DNA from: Lepiota brunneoincarnata
Taxonomy: Eukaryota > Basidiomycota > Agaricomycetes > Agaricales > Agaricaceae
DNA length: 64,000 nucleotides
Direction: 5' to 3'
NCBI GenBank assembly: GCA_023014365.1
Contig: JAEBUN010000034.1
Coordinates: forward strand, 124,001-188,000
The notes beneath the pieces were generated by a model. That model worked only from the letters and a program-made list of their open reading frames with translations, searched no databases and was not told the DNA's origin. The translations under genes and the position numbers were made by a program. Shown piece by piece: positions 22,440 through 33,443 of the stretch (the stretch's first letter is position 1; every line of letters begins with the position of its first letter).

Positions 22440-23045
22440 GGTCAGTCAAGCAGCTGGATGGCTTGACACATGCATGTATAGATATATTCTGCTAGTCAGA
22501 TGACATGAATTTCCTGGGTGTTCTAGCCATCATTCACCCAGTTGAGCCACCACAGACCTTTCTTGGCTATTTAGCTGTCGTTCAGTCAGTCAAGTAGCTA
22601 GACGACTTCAGACATGCACATATAGATATATTCTACTAGTCTAATGACTTGAATCCCTTGAGTGTTCCAGCTGCTGTTCACCTGGTTGAGCCGCTGCAGA
22701 CCTTTCTTGACTATTCAGCTGTCATTCAGTCAGTCAAGTAGCTAGACAGCTCCAGACATGCACCTATAGATATATTCTACTAGTCTAATGACTTGAATCT
22801 CTTGAGTGCTCCAGCCGCTGTTCACCCAGTTGAGCCACTGCTGACCTTTCTTGACTATTCTAGCTAGGTGACTTCAGACATGCATGTATAGATATATTCT
22901 ACTAGTCTAATGACTTGAATCTTTTGAGTGTTCCAGCTGCCATTCACCCAGTTGAGCTGCCACTGATCTTTTGTGACTATTCAGCTGCCGTTCAGTCAGT
23001 CAAGCAGCTGGATGACTTCACAGATCCATGTATAGATATATTCTG
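22440..23045 (+). repeat. Tandem repeat, about 145 bp unit, five degenerate copies
   Basis: Each unit has GTCAGTCAAG near its start, then TATAGATATATTCT and GACTTGAAT, then TTCACCCAGTTGAGC. Copies differ by about 10-15 percent and one is shortened near 22865. 22090-22440 holds related degenerate sequence. Confidence 0.8.
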
Positions 23046-23187
23046 AAGAGAATACTTGCAAGTCAATTGCTTGACTCTCTTGATATACCTTTATGACTTT
23101 CATATTCACTTATTTCTTTAGCTACTGATTGCTTACTTCACACAGTTGACTTCCAAAAGAATGGGCCAACCAAGACCATAGGTGATA

Positions 23188-24002
23188 TTACAATTCAGTA
23201 CCAAATAAAACTTCATGGAGCCTCTGGTCACTCAAGCAGTACTCTTCAAGAGCCATCTGATACCTGAAATACTCCTCAGATAGCTCAATCCTTTCAGAGT
23301 CATTGTCCAGGACAGCATCTGCAGACCTTTGTATTAGATTTTTTGGTAATATGTGACCTGAGATTTTGACTCACTAGCCTCTTGAGTTAGCTTACCCCCA
23401 AGTTCATAATCGTTCACCCTGTAACTTAGAACACCCTCCATTGCTCCTGCAATACCAAGTTCTGATTTGGTAATGGGGGTGGAAGCTTCTGCAGAAGCCA
23501 AAAGTGAGGGCTTTGGCCAGTACTGAGGGACCCAATTGAGAACAGCCTCAGCTGTTCAATCTTCTGACCTGAAGTCCATTGTGGATTCACACTTCCTTTT
23601 TGCTTGTACACATGAAATGCACCTTGTCATGCCATGCCCTGTAAACTTGTAAGCCACACAATCCGTCCAGAGCGCATATACCCACTGTCAGTTGGGTGGC
23701 ATGGCTGCTTCAGTTTAAGACACCGAACACAAGGGTTGTCCCCCCCCCATTTTCCTTCTCTGCTCCCATTCCTCCCTGCCTTGCTGCCCTGCCCTATCCA
23801 CCACACCCACTGCATCCACCTCATTATTATCCTCATCTTGTGACCTCCCTATGTTTTGCTTTGAAGGGCCAGGCAAGATTACGGTGGGCAACTGCACCTG
23901 GTCTTGCTACTTGAGTTTGGTCACCAAGTGCCAAACCTGATCAGCTAACTCAGGGTGCATCTCAAAAATGCTATTGAGCTCGAGATCAAGAGGGGAGGAC
24001 AT
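23188..24002 (-). pseudogene. Zn(II)2Cys6 protein gene in element U (decayed)
   Basis: Starts at ATG 24002 (MSSPLDLELNSIFEMHPELA). A TAG near 23917 and one base of slippage before GGDNPC break it. The cluster CVRCLKLKQPC, then a 47-nt intron (23685-23639, GTGGGT...TACAG), then CISCVQAKRKC gives CX2CX6CX10CX2CX6C. The C-terminal exon, after a probable intron near 23350, ends YCLSDQRLHEVLFGTEL. The motif GGDNPCxRC and the intron between Cys3 and Cys4 match the antisense gene of G2, so the two genes are related. Probably a former DNA-binding regulator. Confidence 0.6.
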
Positions 24003-24524
24003 AGTGGATGTGGGCTTGTGAAGATTCAAGTTGGCAATTCTGTTCCTTATATGATTTCCTGCCTGTGGCACCCTGGGATTCAAGTGGATCAACCACCCCA
24101 AATATTATCAGTTAGGCTCAGACTCAAGTTCTCTTCCGCAAATCCATTTTATAACTACAGCAGACACAGTAGGGGTACAGTAATGTCACAGTAGCGATGG
24201 CGGTAGGTGTTAGGGGAAGTAAGAGCACTGGAACCAATTTGATATTTGGGTGGCAAATACAATCGACACCCACACTACTTATATACATAGTGGTCTGCGC
24301 ACAGACTGGGTAGCCAAGCACTACATAGCTACTAGAATATAACATATGCAGACAATACACAAACAATGTCAGTTGTATGCGGATCAGACTCAGGGATGGG
24401 AGTGGCCAAAGGCCGAGGCTGGGCTTAGGCATCAGGCGTTGGCTAGAGAGGCCAAGCCCAGACACCCAACTGCAGACCCCTAGACATACCTTGCGTAAGG
24501 GGGTGCACAATGCTAGTCCCCTTA

Positions 24525-24790
24525 CAGTAGGGTGCAGTATGTCACAGTAGTGATGGTGGTAGGGTGCAGTACATCACAGTAGTGATGGTGGTAGGGTGCG
24601 GTATGTCACAGTAGTGATGGCGGTAGGGTGCAGTATGTCACAGTAGTGATGGCGGTAGGGTGTGGTATGTCATAGTAGTGATGGCAATAGGGTATGGTAT
24701 GTCACAGCAGTGATGGCGGTGGGGTGCAGTAGTGTCACAGCATGCATGTCAGTAGGGTGCGGTAATGCCACAGCAGGCACAGGCACAGTA
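24525..24790 (+). repeat. Tandem repeat, about 37 bp unit, seven copies
   Basis: Unit GGTGCAGTATGTCACAGTAG followed by TGATGGCGGTAG, degenerating rightward. Similar motifs at 20729-20830 on the other side of U suggest subterminal repeats of one element. Confidence 0.8.
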
Positions 24791-24799
24791 GTGTACGAT

Positions 24800-25035
24800 A
24801 TGCTACCATGCCAAGCATATTATGTATGGATCATCGATTTCCTGGGATATCATGGCTGCAAAGACAGATCAAATGGGAAAAGTGAGAGGGTTTCCAAAAG
24901 TAGAAGTATTAAATTTAGCCACCAGCAATGTCATCTAATATAGTGAAGGAAGTGAAGCAAGAAGGCACATTTTGCAAAAGAGAGCCTATAAGCTCAAACT
25001 CAACCAGTACATAGCGATCAAATACATAGCAACAA
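24800..25035. other. Unassigned spacer between U and G1d
   Basis: About 235 bp with no recognised feature. It may be the outer part of U or remaining X sequence. Confidence 0.3.
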
Positions 25036-25451
25036 TGTTATCAGAAGTCCCCTTAAAGTCCCCTTATCAGAAGCCTCACCGGAAGGAACTCTTATCAGAA
25101 GCACCCAGAGATATAAATAGATAGAAGACCTGTCATCCTGAAACAATCAGAAGTACCATCAGAACAATCTATACTTAGGTAGATAAGGATATGACTCACT
25201 TACCTGGGTCCAGATATATATAGTAGGAGCATAGCCACACATAGTAGTATATAAGGATACCATACCATACCCTTGTATCCTTATCTTAGTGTTATAAAGT
25301 TCTTGCCTCCTATACCTCTTTTCCATAACTGGCTGGACTTATAGTGCTCTGTTGTCTCTAAGTCATGCTTAGTAGGACAGGACCAAGTCTGTATAGACAT
25401 CCTGTGTTGAACCCCATGCTACTCAAGAGCAAACCCCTAACCCAGGTAACA
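25036..25451 (+). repeat. G1d 5' LTR
   Basis: TGTTATC...GGTAACA, 416 bp, about 30 bp longer in U3 than the LTRs of G1a and G1b and closest to the solo LTR at 39540. TATATAAG at 25248-25255; TATCTTAGTGTT at 25282-25293. Confidence 0.9.
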
Positions 25452-25452
25452 A

Positions 25453-25464
25453 AACACTAAGATA
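25453..25464 (+). other. G1d self-primer binding site
   Basis: AACACTAAGATA starts one base after the LTR and is a perfect 12-nt complement of 25282-25293, which lies 34 nt after the start of the TATA box. Confidence 0.7.
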
Positions 25465-25530
25465 CTTTGCTGCTTATCCTCTTGCTCACCCTCTGCCTTG
25501 CCGATGTACTGAACATGTTGAGGTACTCTG

Positions 25531-25791
25531 TTGTCGCCAATTGTGACGTTCTCTGTAGCCATTGCTACGTTCTTACTCTCCATCCTGTCCCTGCCAGCAA
25601 ACCTGGCTTACCTCCTCATATTCGTCTTCACGACAACTGCCACCCTCCTCACCTATCGAATAATCACCCTAGAACTCAAATGCATCACGTGCCCCTACCA
25701 CTGTTGTGTCGTCAGATCATGGAACCTGTATTCAGGAATATCCATAATCGCCACCCAATTCTTCATACTTCTAGCAATAATTGATCACTAG
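25531..25791 (+). CDS. G1 leader ORF: small Cys-rich membrane protein
   Basis: 86 codons between the primer site and gag, intact here, ending 12 nt before the gag ATG. A hydrophobic N-terminal half (two likely membrane segments, about residues 7-25 and 27-42), then a cluster CITCPYHCC, then a hydrophobic C-terminal segment (TQFFILLAIID). No known env, protease or channel motif was recognised. The same ORF with one TGA is found in G1c (16449-16733). Conservation at protein level of the second half suggests it was translated; an alternative is that nucleotide constraint in the leader explains it. Confidence 0.55.
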   Translation: MSPIVTFSVAIATFLLSILSLPANLAYLLIFVFTTTATLLTYRIITLELKCITCPYHCCVVRSWNLYSGISIIATQFFILLAIIDH

Positions 25792-25803
25792 ACAAATATC
25801 ACC

Positions 25804-26613
25804 ATGCCTCCAAAGAAATTCTCAGCCCAAGAATCCCCATCACCCCCTCCTCCCAAATCAAGAAACAGAATCTCAGGACCAGGTATACAAAACCCAGATC
25901 CCAGAAGAAATCCTACACTGCGACCCACTCAAACACCATCGCCATTTTATCCTCCATCCCCATTTGACTCACCTGCTCTAAGTGCATCAATACTCACATG
26001 CACTCAAACAAGTTTTGCTGAAGAACTAGCAGAACAACAAAGAATACAACACAAAAAAGAATTAGAAGAACACTACAAACAAGAAGAAGAGAAATGCAAA
26101 TGAGCCAAAGAATATCATGCTAAAGCAAACCCACTAAATGATTTTGAACTTCAAAAGCTCAAATACACTCTCAAACAGCCGAGAGAACTTTCCCAATCAG
26201 AAGAAAACCTACTTACACATCACAAATATGCAGTAGATCAAGGAAAACCTCAAGAAGACAACAACTCCGACATCTATATAACAGATGACAACCAATCAGA
26301 TCCTGATCCACAACCACCTGCACTACCTGTGCCAACAATACCCTTAGCCCTACTGGCTCCTCCCCTATGACCAACACAACCACCAACTCCACCACTGCTG
26401 CCACCACCTGGACAACTACAAATAATGGCCGCCGCACAAAACCCAAAGGAGTTAGGACTCCTCAAACCCATCACCTTTGATGGAACCAGAAGACTATTTG
26501 AAGATTGGATCTTCCAATGTGAAGTATACATGCTCGCTAATGCGACCACCTACAACAATGACCTTGCCAAAACCTTATTTGTCCTCTCGACAATGCAATC
26601 AGGAGATGCCCAA
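25804..26613 (+). pseudogene. gag: G1d gag, N-terminal part
   Basis: From ATG 25804 (MPPKKFSAQESPSPPPPKS) through a Glu/Lys-rich coiled segment and an acidic linker to the start of the capsid (AAAQNPKELGLLKPITFDGT, LSTMQSGDA). TGA codons at 26101 and 26368 stand where an Arg codon is plausible. The ORF is cut by the G3 LTR at 26614. Confidence 0.8.
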
Positions 26614-27752
26614 TGAAAAGGAGGAAACTTTCGTGTGTTTTAATATAGATAAATGGCTTGTTCTCACTAAGCTTAGTCGAAATTTGATAAGCTTAAGTTA
26701 ATACAAGTAGTATTAGATAGATAATGAACAGTTTCATCTTTTAGGGTGTTCTGGGGGTGCGTTCTGACAGCGAAATTCAAGAGAATAGTGTTTTTAGAGG
26801 TTAACAAACAGCCATTGAAGTTATCTTAGCCATACAGTGCAACAATGAAAGGACAATCCCTGTCAATTCAAAGCACGGGGTCTCTAGTCTCTGGTCTCTG
26901 GTCTCTGAACTCTGTTCTCTGTCTCTGTCTCTGTCTCTAGCACTCTGGAACTCTAAACTCTGGACTCTGTTCTCTGTCTCTGTCTCTGGGTTGGTCGACG
27001 ACCGAAGAAATCACACTTAATGATGCACACTAAATAGTCCTCTGAAACCGTTCTTGATCATGGCTTGCAGACTTGTGTGTGGAAGCGGGGGTGAGACCTC
27101 TTGCTTCTCCATGAACAAGCACGACCGTATTTATATTGTTTAGATACATGCGAGAGATAGTAAATATGAAATAGAAAACAATAAGCTTAATTGTTACAGG
27201 TACTGCAGAATATTTTGGAAGGTTTGGCAGCATTTCTACCTTGCCCTGGGTTATGGGTTTTTCTCTGATTGACGAATGGCAATCCAGCCAGACATGTTCC
27301 GTGCTCATCTGCATTATTCTGCGTCCACATGAGCATGTTAAACCTCCAGATCAATTATGATCAGAATGTATGGTGTATGTACAATCCCTTGATCCATTGT
27401 AATTAATTTCAGTCAGGCAGTATGCCAAGGTGCTGGGACCCACAAAGCACTTGTTAATTATGAGTCTTTGATATGTCTAGGGTTTTGGGCATTGGGTGTC
27501 GCCTCCTGAATGTTGGACATTCTGTTCCGTGGTCCAGTCATCATTATTGGGCTTGCTATGGGCATAATACCCCTGCAACAGCTGCTATGTACATTCTTTA
27601 GGTTCCAACAAATCCGAGTTCATCAGAAAACTGCTCGTAAGGTCCCTTGATGCGACTGGAGTATACTTGATAGGCTATGTAAAGTCCAGAATCCCTCCGG
27701 AGAGTGTTCTGATAGCTTGGTTCACTAAGCTTAGTGATAATGAGCTGGTTTG

Positions 27753-28183
27753 TGTAAGGGGACACTCCAAACACCCCAGTAGTACCTCCACCAACCCTAT
27801 CAACACCCCTGGCCCCCCCAATGCATTATATATCCCTCCTTTCAAACGCTTACACTCCTCACTATCCAGATAAAACCCTCCCTCATTCCCTCTCATTTCT
27901 ACAGACCCTAGACTGTCATGTCCACTCCCCACATTCGTTTCAACTACTCTGGATCTTGTGTGACGCCCAGACATCATGGCTAAGCCTGGTCCAATTTATA
28001 TTGATTATATAAGTTAGGTATATACCTAGTTTTCGCCTGCAGGGGTTTCCTCATCCTATTCTCTTAGGATTTCCCTGCAGGTATGTGTCCTGTACATAAC
28101 TCATAGTCTAATATCACTTAGGATTTCCCTGCAGTGTCGCTTCGGCTCCCTGAGTTGCCCAAGCCCCACAGGTCACCCTAACA
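27753..28183 (+). repeat. G4 5' LTR
   Basis: TGTAAGGGG...CCTAACA. TATATAAG at 28006-28013 and a second TATATACC at about 28020. ATCCTATTCT at 28053-28062 pairs with AGAATAGGAT at 28186-28195, two bases after the LTR (10 nt). Confidence 0.95.
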
Positions 28184-28185
28184 GA

Positions 28186-28195
28186 AGAATAGGAT
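28186..28195 (+). other. G4 candidate self-primer binding site
   Basis: AGAATAGGAT is a perfect 10-nt complement of 28053-28062 within the LTR, at the same offset from the LTR end as in G2. Slightly weaker than the 11-12 nt matches of the other families. Confidence 0.55.
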
Positions 28196-28213
28196 CTCCC
28201 AGAGAGACCAGCC

Positions 28214-29521
28214 TTGTGTCCACAGGTCCTACACCATCGAAAAAACACGTTTTCCAATCCCGTAGCAACCTATCACTCAATACTCCTCTCTCCCCCTGTC
28301 CAAGCTTGTCCTCCACTCATGTCACAGCAAAATGCATCAGACAATGGGCCTTCAGACCCTCTGGCTATGATTGCTCAGCTCCAGCAGGACGTGGCAGCTA
28401 TGATGACTAGGCAGGCAGACTCTGAGCTGGCCCTCACTGAGGTGATCCAGTCGATTCAAAACACCCTCCAAGACCTTTCCCAGCACCCAAAAACCCCAAG
28501 CCAACCCGACACGACTCCGCACGTCCCTGACACACCCCCCCCCACTACCCAACACTCTCATTCCTCTAAAGTTAAACCAGCAACTCCACCAGACTTCTCG
28601 GGTGACCGAACACGTGGAAGGGCCTTCCTGAACTCATGCAACACCTACCTGCGACTTTGCCCCACTCATTTCGCTTCAGACCAGCAGAAGATACTCTGGA
28701 CAATGTCGTTCATGAAGGAGGGACGTGCAGCCAAGTGGACGGACCAGATATTTCGGTGGGAGGAGAAAAATCAAGGAGCAGAGAGGTTCTTAGATTGGAA
28801 AGACTTCCAGGGCGAGTTTCATAAGCACTTCTTCCCTGTGGACTCTGAAGCAGCCGCTGTCAATCGCTTGGAGGGTACAGAATACTTCCAGCAGAATAGG
28901 GGTGTCGAGGATTACCTAGACGAATTTCTGGAGCTTATTTCGGATTCCGGGTACCAAGACGACAAAACTATAGTCATCAAATTCCGTCGAGGGCTTCGAC
29001 CGGCAATACAGACTGCTGTAGCCATGATGACAGCCAACCGACCCCCGGACAATGCTCCAGAGGCTTGGTATAAAGCGGTGCAACTCATAGACCAAAACCG
29101 AGCTGCAAACGAAGTCTTTCAAGCCTTAGGGCGGGCGCAAGTGCCTTTGACAAAACCCCCTGTCAACTCCTATCGCCTCCCGTCTTCCCTTGCCACCACT
29201 CCTATCACATCAATGTCAACCCCCCTCCCCCCAATCTGCTCCTTTGCCCACGTCACACCTACTCTGACCAAACCTGTCCCAATGGACATTGACACGACCA
29301 GAAGGACGTTAACGACGCCAGTAGTGTGTTATAGGTGCCACCAACCAGGCCACGTCAAGTCCGAATGCCCCCAGCGTTTTGACGTTCGCTTCTTAGATCT
29401 AGAGGAGAAAGAGGCTCTAATTCAGAAACTGCTGGCGGAGAAGGACACCGTGGAAGCTCAGGTGTCGTCGGAGTACCCGGATAGCAAAGGAGAGGCGGAT
29501 TTTGCCCCAAGCGGTCGGTGA
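28214..29521 (+). CDS. gag: G4 Gag
   Basis: 435 codons as an uninterrupted frame; the first Met with a typical Gag start is probably at about 28319 (MSQQNASDNGPSDPL). It has a predicted N-terminal coiled region, a capsid domain of the retrotransposon-gag type (SGDRTRGRAFLNSCNTYL, YLDEFLELISDSGYQDD) and a CX2CX4HX4C nucleocapsid knuckle (CYRCHQPGHVKSEC) near residue 375. It forms the particle that packages element RNA in the cytoplasm. Intact, unlike the other gag genes here. Confidence 0.85.
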   Translation: MCPQVLHHRKNTFSNPVATYHSILLSPPVQACPPLMSQQNASDNGPSDPLAMIAQLQQDVAAMMTRQADSELALTEVIQSIQNTLQDLSQHPKTPSQPDTTPHVPDTPPPTTQHSHSSKVKPATPPDFSGDRTRGRAFLNSCNTYLRLCPTHFASDQQKILWTMSFMKEGRAAKWTDQIFRWEEKNQGAERFLDWKDFQGEFHKHFFPVDSEAAAVNRLEGTEYFQQNRGVEDYLDEFLELISDSGYQDDKTIVIKFRRGLRPAIQTAVAMMTANRPPDNAPEAWYKAVQLIDQNRAANEVFQALGRAQVPLTKPPVNSYRLPSSLATTPITSMSTPLPPICSFAHVTPTLTKPVPMDIDTTRRTLTTPVVCYRCHQPGHVKSECPQRFDVRFLDLEEKEALIQKLLAEKDTVEAQVSSEYPDSKGEADFAPSGR

Positions 29522-32500
29522 ACAGTATGCCCCGGCTGCCTACAGGGAGTAGGTACAGTGTATTATCCATAGACCCAATAAACGACACTGTCCTTGCCCA
29601 AAACTCCATCCCTGTACCAGACATACCCTCTCCAAACCCCTCACTACCTAAACAACCGAGACGGCCGAAATGGGAGCGACGTCTACCCTCTGTATTCAAA
29701 ATATCCTCTACGGAGTCTCGGCGATCGCTTCATCTGACTGTGGAGCTAGAAACAACGGATACGGCAGAGAGGAAGGTAACTCAGGCCCTCTTAGACAGTG
29801 GGGCAACCGGCTGCTTCGTTGATCGTGATTTCGTACAGAGGAATCGCCTCAATACTCGCCCTCTCTCCCAGCCCATTCCGGTTTTCAACGTCGATGGCAC
29901 CAAGAATGAAGCAGGCTCGATTACCGAGGTTTTAGACATTACTCTCCGTTATAAGTCCCACTCGGAACGCACCACCCTTGCCGTCATGTCACTCGGGAAG
30001 CAAGACTTACTGTTGGGTTTTTCATGGCTGAAAGAGCATAACCCGGAGGTGAACTGGCAGACGGGCGAAGTCCGGATGACTCGTTGCCCGGACAGGTGTT
30101 GCACACTGTGTAAGGAACAACGGAGAACTGGGCAGAAAGTCCGGAAAGCCGAAATCCGAGCGATCTCCGCCTGCTCAGAAGGCTCCCACCCACTTTGGAG
30201 CGAAGACTGGGAGGATATCCAAGAGATTCCGGGCCTCCAACTGAAATCCGAACAAGGGACGGTAGACGGCGAACGCATCTGGGCCACCGTTCTCCGTCCG
30301 GACCCTCAGCTCATCCGAGCGACCGGTACTACCTCTCAGAGGCTTGCGGAGGCCTTCCATCACAACTCACAACCATCCCGGACGTCCCTTAAAACCTCCA
30401 GTCCCCACGGTCTCATCCCCAAACATCTCCGAGACTTCTCCTCCGTCTTCGAGAAAGAGTCCTTCGACTCCCTTCTGGAACAAAGGGCTTGGGACCACGC
30501 CATTGAACTCACCCCCAGAGCGACGCCTGTGGGCTGTAAAGTATACCCCCTAGCCCCCTCCAAGCAGTCTGAACTTGATTCCTTCATTCAGGAGAACTTA
30601 GCCACCAGAAGGATTCGCGCATCGAAATCCCCCATGGCTTCTCCAGTGTTCTTTATCAAGAAGAAAGACGGTTCGCTCCGGCTAGTCCAAGACTACCGCG
30701 CCCTTAATGCGATCACAGTGAAGAATAAATACCCACTTCCGCTCATTTCGGAACTTGTTAATCAGCTCCAGGGTGCCAGATACTTCACCAAACTGGACAT
30801 TTGCTGGGGTTTCAACAACGTACGGATTAAACCCAGAGATGAGTGGAAGGCAGCCTTCCGTACTAACCGGGGCCTTTTCGAGCCTCTAGTAATGTTCTTC
30901 GGACTTACCAACAGCCCCGCCACCTTCCAAATGATGATGAACGACATTTTCCGAGATCTTATCGCCGAAGGGGTCGTCGTGGTGTACCTAGATGACATTC
31001 TTGTCTTTACAAAGACTGTAGAGGAACATAGAGAGGTCACCCGCCGAGTTTTGGAAATACTCCATCACCATAAGCTTTACCTCCGGCCGGAGAAATGCGA
31101 GTTTGAGAAGACTAAAGTGGAGTACCTAGGGCTTGTCATCTTGGAGGATAAGGTGGAAATGGACCCAGTGAAAGTCGCCAGAGTGCAGGAGTGGCCAGAG
31201 CCTACCAACAAACGAGAAGTCCAGGCATTCCTGGGCTTCGTAAACTTCTATAGACGATTTGTCCCGGACTTTTCACACCATGCTCGCCCCCTGTTCAACC
31301 TCACTAAGTCAGATGCTCCTTGGCAGTGGGGAGAGCCAGAACGTGATGCCTTCATTACCCTCAAGGAATTAATCACATCGGCACCCGTTCTCGCTTCGCC
31401 GGACACCTCCTTACCCTTCTGGGTTGAGGCGGATAGTTCTGATTTCGCCACCAGAGCGGTGCTCTCCCAGCAGTCGAAGGAAGGCAAATGGCACCCGGTG
31501 GCCTTCTACTCTAAGTCTCTGGACCCGGCGCAACGAAACTACAAAATCCATGACAAAGAGATGCTGGCTATCATTCGAGCACTTGAGGAGTGGCGACATT
31601 TCTTAGAAGGAGCTCCTCATACTGTGGAAATCTGGTCAGATCACCGCAATCTAGAGTACTTCATGACGGCTAAGAAGCTCAATCGTCGCCAAGCCCACTG
31701 GTCCCTTATTCTAGCTCGTTTCGACTTCGGACTCCACCACAGACCGGGTAAATCAATGGGGAAGGCCGACGCGTTATCTCGGCGTGCAGACCATGGCTCC
31801 GGAGCCAGTGATAATGAAGACATTGTCCTTTTGACCAGAGAGAAGTTCGCCATCCGTGCTCTGGAGGGGATTCAAGTTACAGGGGAAGAACAAACCCTCT
31901 TACGAGACATACAAGCAGGAAACCGCGCTGGAATTGCAGAAGAAGCAGTCGCAAAATCGGCTCGTGAGCTTAAAGAGTCCTCCTCCAAGATGGTACGCTC
32001 CTCCGAGTGGTCGAAGATGGATGGGTTGCTCCTGTTCCAAGGTAAGATCTACGTCCTGGACAGCGATGACCTCCGGCGCTGTATTGTAGCCCTCTACCAT
32101 GACTCCCCAATCGGGGGACACGCGGGTCGCTGGAAAACACTTGAATTAGTCTCTTGTAACTATTGGTGGCCACAGATGTCTCGTTTCATCGGCCAATACG
32201 TCGCCACATGCGACCTGTGTCTCAGAACAAAGCCTCATCGCCACCTCCCCACCAGGGAACTCCACCCCCTACCCATTCCTGAATCCCGGTGGGATACTAT
32301 AAGTGTTGACTTCATCGTAGAGCTCCCTCCTTCTGCCGGGTACGACGCCGTAATGACTGTGGTCGACTCAGCCTCCAAGCAAGCCCACTTCATCCCCACA
32401 TACACCACCGTGACAGCAGAAGGAGCCGCCCGACTGTTCCTACACAACGTATGGAAACTACACGGACTCCCCAAACAGGTAGTATCGGACAGAGGGCCTC

Positions 32501-33429
32501 AGTTTGTTGCAGAGTTCACTAAGGAACTCTACCGGAAATTGGGAATCAAAGTAGCGAGCACAACCGTGTGGCACCCCCAGGCAGATGGTCAAACTGAGAG
32601 GGTTAATCAAGAGTTAGACCAATACCTTCGGATCTTCATCAACGAGAGGCAAGACGACTGGCTAGACCTCCTCCCACTAGCCGAGTTTCAGCACAATAAT
32701 CATATCCACTCCTCGACTCAACACTCCCCCTTCCTTCTCGACACTGGCAGACATCCCCGGATGGGTTTCGAACCCCATCAATGACCCTCTTGCTTGGAAA
32801 CAGTCAATGAGTTCACTGATCGGATGAAAGCAACAATGGAGGAGGCTAAAGCGGCGTTGGTACGGTCCAAAGACAAAATGGCGAGGTACTACAACCAGCG
32901 CCGCACCCCAGCACCTGTCTTTAAACCGGGAGATTGAGTTTACTTAGACGCGAGCGATATTCATACCACTTGACCATCCAAGAAATTATCCCACCTCAGA
33001 CTCGGCCCCTATGCAGTAGAACGACGAGTGGGTGCTAGTGCCTATCGCCTGAAACTCCCCCAGTCTATGCAACGCCTCCACCCAGTATTCAACATTGTGA
33101 AGCTCTCCCCCGTGCCAGAGGACCCATTTCCAACCCAGCAGCCACCCCCACCACCAGATCCCGTAGTTATTGACAATGAAAAGGAATGGGAGGTAGAAGA
33201 GATCCTAGACAGCCAATTTGTATGACGAAAGCTCAAATTTTTGGTCAAGTGGAAAGGCTTTGGTCGTGAACACAATTCTTGGGAAAACTCGGCCAACGTA
33301 CACGCTCCCAGACTCGTTAAGAAATTCTACGAACAACACCCTGGGGCCCCACGCTTCATACGAGCCCTCCAGTTCGGTTCCATCCCATTCCAACCATTCC
33401 CAACCATCACGTCGAGTCGCCATGATCCT
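29518..33429 (+). pseudogene. pol: G4 Pol: protease, RT, RNase H, integrase, chromodomain
   Basis: Open from about 29518 to a TGA at 32782, in the -1 frame relative to gag. Protease ALLDSGATGCF near 29790; RT with [17 protein letters not shown] and YLDDILVF near 30985; RNase H (VEADSSDFATRAVLS, DKEMLAIIRALEE, WSDHRNLEYF); integrase zinc region ending CDLC near 32215, catalytic SVDFIVELP, VSDRGPQF, DGQTERVNQE. After 32782 the frame continues with four TGA codons (former CGA or TGG) to a chromodomain (EWEVEEILDSQFV, LVKWKGFGREHNSWE). Enzymatic core intact, C-terminus broken. Confidence 0.9.
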
Positions 33430-33443
33430 GAAGGGGGGGTGGA

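Larger units (their letters stand above)
20709..24800 (-). mobile_element. U: unclassified repeat-rich element inside X
   Basis: About 4.1 kb replacing the middle of X. Both outer parts carry short repeats with CACAGTAGTG and GGTAATGTGC (20729-20830 and 24170-24790). The inside holds two tandem-repeat arrays and a minus-strand Zn(II)2Cys6 gene. No transposase, RT or clean terminal repeats were recognised; the exact ends are uncertain. The parts 20830-21180 and 24010-24520 have no recognisable content beyond G/C-rich runs such as GCCCAAGCTGG. Confidence 0.4.
25036..26613 (+). mobile_element. G1d: 5' end of a G1-type element, cut by G3
   Basis: LTR, self-primer site, leader ORF and the first part of gag, cut at 26613 by the G3 LTR. 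The continuation of gag is not found on the other side of G3, so the rest of G1d has been lost. Confidence 0.85.

Noticed and set aside
21185..23045. Tandem arrays considered as a CRISPR array
   Set aside because: Units are 145-178 bp, direct and nearly continuous, without short repeats separated by unique spacers, and the sequence is fungal.
26880..26990. CTCTGGT/CTCTGT run considered as a separate satellite
   Set aside because: It is present at the same position in each G3 LTR copy with length variation, so it is an internal LTR microsatellite.
29518..29521. G4 gag/pol overlap considered as a special frameshift signal
   Set aside because: I see no clear slippery heptamer with a downstream pseudoknot by eye; only the -1 relation of the frames is reported.
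33240..33440. Possible extra ORF after the G4 chromodomain
   Set aside because: The reading is the natural end of pol and stops at the polypurine tract; there is no room for a separate gene.
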